Source: CBDVBZ01 sp965372355 (lineage in GTDB: Bacteria > Krumholzibacteriota > Krumholzibacteriia > WVZY01). From it: a DNA stretch of 10,806 bases. A model generated the notes under the pieces. That model searched no databases, was not told the DNA's origin, and saw only the letters and a program-made list of their open reading frames with translations. The stretch spans positions 1-10,806 of the forward strand of contig CBDVBZ010000119.1 of the NCBI GenBank assembly GCA_965372355.1, in the 5' to 3' direction. Shown in pieces: positions 6,559-10,806 of the stretch; within the stretch, counting starts at the first letter, position 1, and each line of letters starts with the position of its first letter. A program made the position numbers and the translations under genes.

Positions 6559-7008
6559 ATGGGCAAAACAGTAATCGTTGTCGATGATGACAAGAACGCT
6601 GTGACATTTCTGTCAGCGTTGTTGAACGAGAACGGCTATGAGACCCTGGCCGCATACGACGGTCGTGAGGGTCTGGAAAAGATCGAGGCCAACAAGGTCG
6701 ATCTGATCGTTCTCGATGTCATGATGCCAAAGAAATCGGGGTTCGTGCTTTTCAAACAACTCAAGAAAAAAGACAAGTGCAAGGACATTCCGATTCTAAT
6801 GCTCACCGCGGTTGCTGGATCGCTGATGGAACTCGACGCAGACAAAGAAGACACGGACGAACGGCCTTTCGACAGTCTTCGTGAAGCACTGAGAAAAGCG
6901 ATCCAGGAAATGCGGCAAAACGGAGAAGTCAGACCCGATATGTTCGTGGACAAACCCGTCGATCCAGAGACCTTTATAGAGAAAGTGCGGAAACTCATCG
7001 GCGATTGA
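6559..7008 (+). CDS. Stand-alone CheY-like response regulator receiver protein
   Basis: Encodes 149 residues, all one receiver (REC) domain with no DNA-binding or enzymatic output domain. The acidic pocket is Asp9-Asp11 (VVDDDK), the phospho-acceptor is Asp53 in LIVLDVMMPKKSG, the signalling Thr is Thr83 (LMLTA) and the conserved Lys is Lys132 (DKPVDP). The gap between Thr83 and Lys132 is 49 residues; in CheY-like domains it is about 22. So roughly 27 extra, charged residues (DADKEDTDERPFDSLREALR and beyond) are inserted, accounting for the length above the usual 120. It would be phosphorylated by an unseen histidine kinase and probably act by protein contact. The ATG at 6559 has a GAGGGAG ribosome site 4 bases upstream. 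It lies 83 bases ahead of the second qmoA on the same strand, with a strong hairpin between them. Control of, or contact with, QmoAB is inference from position only. Confidence 0.9.
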   Translation: MGKTVIVVDDDKNAVTFLSALLNENGYETLAAYDGREGLEKIEANKVDLIVLDVMMPKKSGFVLFKQLKKKDKCKDIPILMLTAVAGSLMELDADKEDTDERPFDSLREALRKAIQEMRQNGEVRPDMFVDKPVDPETFIEKVRKLIGD

Positions 7009-7020
7009 CCGTATCGAATA

Positions 7021-7051
7021 CCTGTTGTGTGCCGTCGGGCAGCGCGACAGG
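7021..7051 (+). other. Long RNA hairpin between response regulator and qmoA copy 2
   Basis: CCTGTTGTG (7021-7029) pairs with CGCGACAGG (7043-7051), including two G-U pairs, and TGCC (7030-7033) continues the stem with GGCA (7038-7041) around a GTCG tetraloop. This gives 13 base pairs with a single bulged G at 7042. A smaller hairpin follows, CATC (7053-7056) with GATG (7062-7065), and then TTTCTAT. There is no clean T-run after the large stem, so a processing or stability element between the two genes is more likely than a full terminator. Partial termination at the second stem remains possible. Confidence 0.6.
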
Positions 7052-7091
7052 GCATCTTGCGGATGTTTCTATAGCAACGAGGAGTCAAGTC

Positions 7092-8378
7092 ATGGCTGAG
7101 TTCGAACCGATTGCAGACGCTGGCGATCGCATTGAGGCCGGGACACTGGTCGTGGGCGGCGGCATTGCCGGAATGACCACCGCAATCGAGACCGCCGAGG
7201 TCGGCAGGAAGGTTATTCTGGTGGAGCGCATGCCCTCTCTTGGGGGGCGCGTGGCGGCGATGAATCAGTACTTTCCCAAGCTGTGTCCGCCGACCTGTGG
7301 CATGGAGATCAACCTCAGACGTATGAGAGCCAACGCCAACGTTCGGATCCTGACTCTCGCCGAAGTGGAGAAGGTGTCGGGCTCCGCGGGAGACTACGAG
7401 GTCCAGATAAGGCTCAATCCGCGTTACGTCAACGCGAAGTGTACGTGCTGCGGCGAGTGTGAGAAGGCCTGCGAGATCGAACGCGAGAACGATTTCAATT
7501 ATGGTATCGACAAGACGAAGGCGATATATATGCCGCACATGATGGCCTATCCGCACCGGTATGTCGTGGATCCGAAATACGCAAGCGACGACCGGATGAA
7601 GAAATGTGCGGACGCCTGCGAGTACGGCGCCATCGAGCTGGACATGCAGCCACGGGTCGTCACGGCGAAGGTGGGCGCCATCGTTTGGGCGACGGGATGG
7701 AAACCATACGATGCGAACAAGCTCGACAATCTCGGCTTTGGCAGATTCGACAACGTCATCACGAATGTCATGATGGAAAGGTACGCGTCGGAAAACGGAC
7801 CGACACAGGGCAAGATCGTTCGTCCGTCCGACGGCAAGGAGATTGCAAGAATCGGGTTTGTCCAGTGCGCCGGGTCGCGCGATGAAAACCATCTGCCGTA
7901 CTGCTCGGCGATCTGTTGCCTCGCGTCGATGAAACAGGCCACGTATATACGCGAGCAGTATCCGGATGCCGAGGTTCACATATTCTATATCGATGTCCGC
8001 GCACCGGGCCGGATGGAGGATTTCTATATAAAGGCGAAGATGGACGAAAAACTATTCTTTCACCGGGGCAAGGTGGGAAAGATCACCGAAAACCCCGGCA
8101 ACAAGAACGTAACCCTCGAGGCGGAGAACACACTCACCGGGGAGATCCAGAGAATGGAAGTCGACCTGGCGGTGCTCGCCACGGGAATGGTGCCGAACAC
8201 GGTTGATGATCCCCCGCCGGCGGGTGCGCAGCGGGATGAGTTCGGGTTTGTGGCGCCGGACGAGGGTGGGGGCGTGATCGGGGCAGGAGTAGCGGTTCGG
8301 CCCGTCGATGTTGCGGCGGCAGTACAGGATGCCACGGGGGCGGCAATGAAGGCAATCAACGCGGGTGGGAGGAGGTAA
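7092..8378 (+). CDS. qmoA: QmoA, copy 2: HdrA-like FAD protein with ferredoxin-type cysteines
   Basis: Encodes 428 residues, a clear paralog of the QmoA on the opposite strand (roughly half the residues identical by eye). It has the FAD motif LVVGGGIAG (19-27), YFPKLCPPTCGMEIN (60-74), a ferredoxin motif CTCCGECEKAC (117-127, C-x2-C-x2-C-x3-C counted from Cys117 through Cys120, Cys123 and Cys127), a further pair Cys172/Cys176 (KKCADACEYGAIEL), ATGWKPYD (200-207), and the HdrA cluster Cys259, Cys271, Cys275, Cys276. As in QmoA of sulfate reducers, it should be a cytoplasmic FAD/FeS electron-transfer subunit. The ATG at 7092 has AGGAG 7 bases upstream; a TTG at 7005 in frame overlaps the preceding stop and has no such support. 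The stop precedes qmoB by 3 bases. The C-terminal end is short and Gly/Arg-rich, and GVIGAGVAVRPVDV replaces the more usual AAG at the FAD site. HdrA-type proteins of other complexes are the alternative. Confidence 0.92.
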   Translation: MAEFEPIADAGDRIEAGTLVVGGGIAGMTTAIETAEVGRKVILVERMPSLGGRVAAMNQYFPKLCPPTCGMEINLRRMRANANVRILTLAEVEKVSGSAGDYEVQIRLNPRYVNAKCTCCGECEKACEIERENDFNYGIDKTKAIYMPHMMAYPHRYVVDPKYASDDRMKKCADACEYGAIELDMQPRVVTAKVGAIVWATGWKPYDANKLDNLGFGRFDNVITNVMMERYASENGPTQGKIVRPSDGKEIARIGFVQCAGSRDENHLPYCSAICCLASMKQATYIREQYPDAEVHIFYIDVRAPGRMEDFYIKAKMDEKLFFHRGKVGKITENPGNKNVTLEAENTLTGEIQRMEVDLAVLATGMVPNTVDDPPPAGAQRDEFGFVAPDEGGGVIGAGVAVRPVDVAAAVQDATGAAMKAINAGGRR

Positions 8379-8381
8379 GCC

Positions 8382-10634
8382 ATGTCAGCGAAAGTAGGCG
8401 TTTATATATGTAAAGGCTGCGGCATCGGAAAGTCTCTGGATGTCGACAAGCTGGCGGAAGTGGCGACCGGTGAGGTAAAGGCCGCGTTGTGCAAGACGCA
8501 CGATATCCTTTGCAGCCGCGAAGCCGTCGATTCGATCCGCGCGGACATCGAGGGTGAAGGGATCAACCGCGTAGTTGTTGCCGCATGCTCGCAGCGTGTG
8601 TTTCCCGAGCTGTTCGAGTTCGGCGGTGACGTGGTGACGGATCGGACGAACCTGCGCGAACAGGTAGCCTGGTGCCACGAGCCAAACAACGAGGACACCC
8701 AGATGCTCGGCGAGGACTACATTCGCATGGGTGTGACGCGGGCCGGCATCGTCGAACCTCCCGAGCCCTTCGATGAGGTCAACTGCAAGGACATCCTGGT
8801 TGTCGGCGGAGGCATCAGCGGGATGACGGCCGCACGTTCCGTGGCGACGGCGGGCTACAAGGTCACACTGGTCGAGAAGGAAGATCGTCTCGGTGGGTGG
8901 GCCAGGACATTCCGCAGTGTGTTTCCCAAGAATCCGCCGTACAGAGACCTCGAGCGGAGCGGTTATGAAAAACTGATCGACGACGTCAACTCGGACCCGA
9001 ACATCACCGTCCACACATCGACCACCGTTGGCAAGACGGCCGGTCAGCCGGGGGAGTTTGCGGTGGAGCTGCTAAACGGCGGGGAAGCGAAGGCGGTAAG
9101 CGTCGGTTCGATCATCCTCGCTTCGGGCTGGAAGCCGTACGATCCCGAGAATCTCACGCATCTCGGGTACGGGAGCTCGGCCAATGTGGTTACGAACGTT
9201 CAGATGGAAGAGATGGTCTCCAACGGTGGTGTCAAACGACCGTCCGACGGCAAGCCGATCGATAGTGTCGTGTTCGTTCAGTGCGCCGGATCGCGCGACG
9301 AGGACCATCTGCCTTACTGTTCTTCCGTGTGCTGCCGGGTGTCACTCAAACAGGCGATGTATGTCAGGGAGCAGTATCCCGACGCCAAGATATACATCAT
9401 CTACAAGGATATGCGCACGCCGGCCCAGTACGAGCTCTTCTATGCGAATGTGCAGGAAGACGAAGGCGTCTTTCTCACCAAGGGCGAGATTGTGAGTGTA
9501 ACCCCGGAAGCGGATGGCAAGATTGCCGTCGAAGCCAGCGACACGCTGATGGGCGAAGACATCAAGATCAGAGCCGATATGGTCGTGCTGGCCACCGGTA
9601 TGGTGCCGACGACCCGAGTCGACCTGGCTCCGAAGGCCGGTGATAACCCCGGGACCGTTGCCGAGGCGGAGACGGGTGAGAAGGCTGTGACGCAGGATGG
9701 CAAGAAACAGGCGGAATCAGCCGAAGCCGGTGCGAAGATTCTGAACCTGACGTATCGCCAGGGAACGGATCTGCCGACGTTGAAATATGGCTTCCCGGAC
9801 TCGCACTTCATCTGTTTCCCATACGAGACCCGGCGAACCGGTATCTATGCTACCGGCGGGGTCAGGGCGCCGATGGACCTCGCCACGGCGATCAACGATG
9901 CCAACGGCGCCGCCCTTAAGGCCATCCAGGCGGTGGAATTAGTGAACCGGGGATCGGCGCTGCACCCGCGGGCCGGTGATCTGAGCTATCCGATTTTCTA
10001 TATGCAGAAGTGCACGCAGTGCAAACGATGCACCGAGGAATGTCCGTTTGGCGCGATCGACGAAGACGAGAAGGGCACACCCTTGCCCAACCCGACACGG
10101 TGTCGCCGCTGTGGTGTTTGTATGGGCGCATGTCCCGAGCGAATCATTTCGTTCAAGAACTACAGCGTCAGTATGATCTCGCAGATAATCAAATCGATTG
10201 AGATCCCGGATGAAGAAGATGAGAAACCGAGGATCCTGGCATTTGTCTGCGAGAACGACGCGCTGCCGTCACTCGATATGGCCGGTATGAAGCGACACCA
10301 ATACAATTCGATGGTTCGTGTCATACCGCTTCGCTGTCTGGGATCGATGAACTCGGTCTGGGTTGGCGATGCGCTTGCGTCCGGGTTCGACGGTGTGATG
10401 CTCATTGGGTGCCGCAAGGGTGACGACTATCAGTGTCACTTCGTGCGGGGAAGCGAGCTCGCCGAGTACCGAATGGGGAATGTGCGGGAGAAGCTCATGC
10501 AGCTCGCACTGGAAGAGGAACGCGTAGAGATTCACGAACTGGCTCTGTCGGACTACGACCGGATCCCGAAGATCATGGACGACTTCCTGGCCGTGATCGA
10601 GGAGGTCGGACCGAACCCATACAAGGGAATGTAG
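8382..10634 (+). CDS. qmoB: QmoB, copy 2: HdrA/MvhD-type flavoprotein with complete cysteine set
   Basis: Encodes 750 residues. The HdrA N-terminal domain has Cys10 and Cys13 (VYICKGCGIG), Cys37, Cys44 and Cys69 (VVAACSQR), as expected for an N-terminal [4Fe-4S] site. It is followed by the FAD motif VVGGGISG (140-147), the HdrA cluster CAGSRDEDH..YCSSVCC (Cys301, Cys313, Cys317, Cys318), two ferredoxin motifs (Cys544-Cys554 and Cys574-Cys584) and an MvhD-like [2Fe-2S] domain (Cys623, Cys652, Cys677, Cys685). An Ala/Glu-rich linker of low conservation lies near 415-450, at the same place as in copy 1. The start is fixed by GGAGG at 8371-8375, which overlaps the end of qmoA, so the pair is translationally coupled. 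A strong terminator follows 31 bases after the stop, so no qmoC or hdrBC is co-transcribed downstream. The partner membrane or HdrBC-type subunit must be encoded elsewhere, possibly the qmoC on the opposite strand. Confidence 0.93.
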   Translation: MSAKVGVYICKGCGIGKSLDVDKLAEVATGEVKAALCKTHDILCSREAVDSIRADIEGEGINRVVVAACSQRVFPELFEFGGDVVTDRTNLREQVAWCHEPNNEDTQMLGEDYIRMGVTRAGIVEPPEPFDEVNCKDILVVGGGISGMTAARSVATAGYKVTLVEKEDRLGGWARTFRSVFPKNPPYRDLERSGYEKLIDDVNSDPNITVHTSTTVGKTAGQPGEFAVELLNGGEAKAVSVGSIILASGWKPYDPENLTHLGYGSSANVVTNVQMEEMVSNGGVKRPSDGKPIDSVVFVQCAGSRDEDHLPYCSSVCCRVSLKQAMYVREQYPDAKIYIIYKDMRTPAQYELFYANVQEDEGVFLTKGEIVSVTPEADGKIAVEASDTLMGEDIKIRADMVVLATGMVPTTRVDLAPKAGDNPGTVAEAETGEKAVTQDGKKQAESAEAGAKILNLTYRQGTDLPTLKYGFPDSHFICFPYETRRTGIYATGGVRAPMDLATAINDANGAALKAIQAVELVNRGSALHPRAGDLSYPIFYMQKCTQCKRCTEECPFGAIDEDEKGTPLPNPTRCRRCGVCMGACPERIISFKNYSVSMISQIIKSIEIPDEEDEKPRILAFVCENDALPSLDMAGMKRHQYNSMVRVIPLRCLGSMNSVWVGDALASGFDGVMLIGCRKGDDYQCHFVRGSELAEYRMGNVREKLMQLALEEERVEIHELALSDYDRIPKIMDDFLAVIEEVGPNPYKGM

Positions 10635-10665
10635 AACGCCGTATCGACAGGGTGTGGTGTGTGGC

Positions 10666-10695
10666 AGGGGCCCCGGATTGCGGGGCCCCTTTTTT
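10666..10695 (+). terminator. Rho-independent terminator of the response regulator-qmoAB unit
   Basis: GGGGCCCCG (10667-10675) pairs perfectly with CGGGGCCCC (10681-10689) around the 5-base loop GATTG, extended by A10666-T10690, and is followed by six T (10690-10695). It lies 31 bases after the qmoB stop. On the opposite strand no T-run follows the stem, so it acts in the plus direction. Confidence 0.93.
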
Positions 10696-10773
10696 GGGTG
10701 GGGCACTCGCGGCGGGGCTCGGTCAGCGTCCTCGCCCCTCGCAGGAATGGCACCCCGCAGGCTGTCCTCCACT

Positions 10774-10801
10774 CCCACCGGTGGGACCAACTTTCGTTGG
10801 T
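10774..10801. repeat. Palindrome and hairpin cluster at the right edge (possible dispersed repeat end)
   Basis: CCCACCGGTGGG (10774-10785) is a perfect 12-base palindrome. Directly after it, ACCAAC (10786-10791) and GTTGGT (10796-10801) form a hairpin whose loop reads GAAA on the minus strand, a GNRA-type tetraloop. The surrounding bases from about 10700 show no gene. The compact, structured look suggests the end of a dispersed intergenic repeat or the start of a structured RNA on the minus strand; the window stops before it can be resolved. Confidence 0.4.
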
Positions 10802-10806
10802 GGTTC

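Noticed and set aside
7005..7091. TTG start for qmoA copy 2 that overlaps the response regulator stop
   Set aside because: No ribosome site; the extension covers the large hairpin. The ATG at 7092 has a clear AGGAG.
6636..7979. Long minus-strand open frame opposite the response regulator and qmoA copy 2
   Set aside because: Spans two real genes and the spacer on the other strand; composition is His/Arg-rich and no family is recognisable.
10553..10790. Minus-strand open frames running from the right edge into qmoB copy 2
   Set aside because: They cross the terminator and the coding end of qmoB and resemble translated repeat sequence, with no known domain.
1..10806. CRISPR arrays, tRNA or rRNA genes, insertion sequences
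   Set aside because: No regularly spaced repeats, no tRNA-like cloverleaf and no transposase-like frame were seen on either strand.

Overview
The window carries two separate copies of the flavin/iron-sulfur core of a quinone-interacting membrane-bound oxidoreductase (Qmo), transcribed away from each other from a gene-free gap of about 800 bases. The organism is a bacterium: it has clear Shine-Dalgarno sites, a sigma70-type promoter and a Rex-type operator. It is moderately GC-rich and has a dissimilatory sulfur metabolism of the sulfate-reducer type (Qmo plus DsrJ and DsrO). No marker in the window fixes the phylum. An uncultured sulfate- or sulfite-reducing lineage fits best, and any narrower name would be a guess.

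Left arm (minus strand, read from about 5920 down to base 1): promoter with an adjacent Rex-like operator, then qmoA, qmoB, qmoC, a dsrJ-type triheme cytochrome c, and the 5' part of a dsrO-type periplasmic ferredoxin that runs off the left edge. Spacing is tight: qmoA/qmoB nearly abut, there are 62 bases between qmoB and qmoC, 2 bases between qmoC and dsrJ, and an 8-base overlap between dsrJ and dsrO. This looks like one operon. It joins a cytoplasmic/membrane Qmo module, normally the electron donor to APS reductase, to the periplasmic half of the DsrMKJOP complex. QmoC, itself a DsrM-plus-HdrC-like fusion, sits where DsrM and DsrK would be expected.

Right arm (plus strand, 6559 to 10634): a stand-alone CheY-like receiver protein with an unusual insertion, a strong RNA hairpin, then a second qmoA and qmoB that end at a strong intrinsic terminator. 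There is no qmoC in this arm. The last 110 bases hold only hairpin-rich, repeat-like sequence.

The two copies are not equivalent. Copy 2 (plus strand) keeps the ferredoxin-type cysteines in QmoA and the N-terminal HdrA-type cysteines in QmoB. Copy 1 (minus strand, with qmoC-dsrJO) has lost all of the first set and two of the second, and has gained cysteines elsewhere. The inference is that copy 2 is the conventional QmoAB, which must borrow a membrane subunit from elsewhere. Copy 1 would be a rewired Qmo that exchanges electrons between a cytoplasmic partner, the quinone pool and a periplasmic DsrJ/DsrO module. No AprAB, Sat or DsrAB gene lies in the window, so the physiological partner is not shown.
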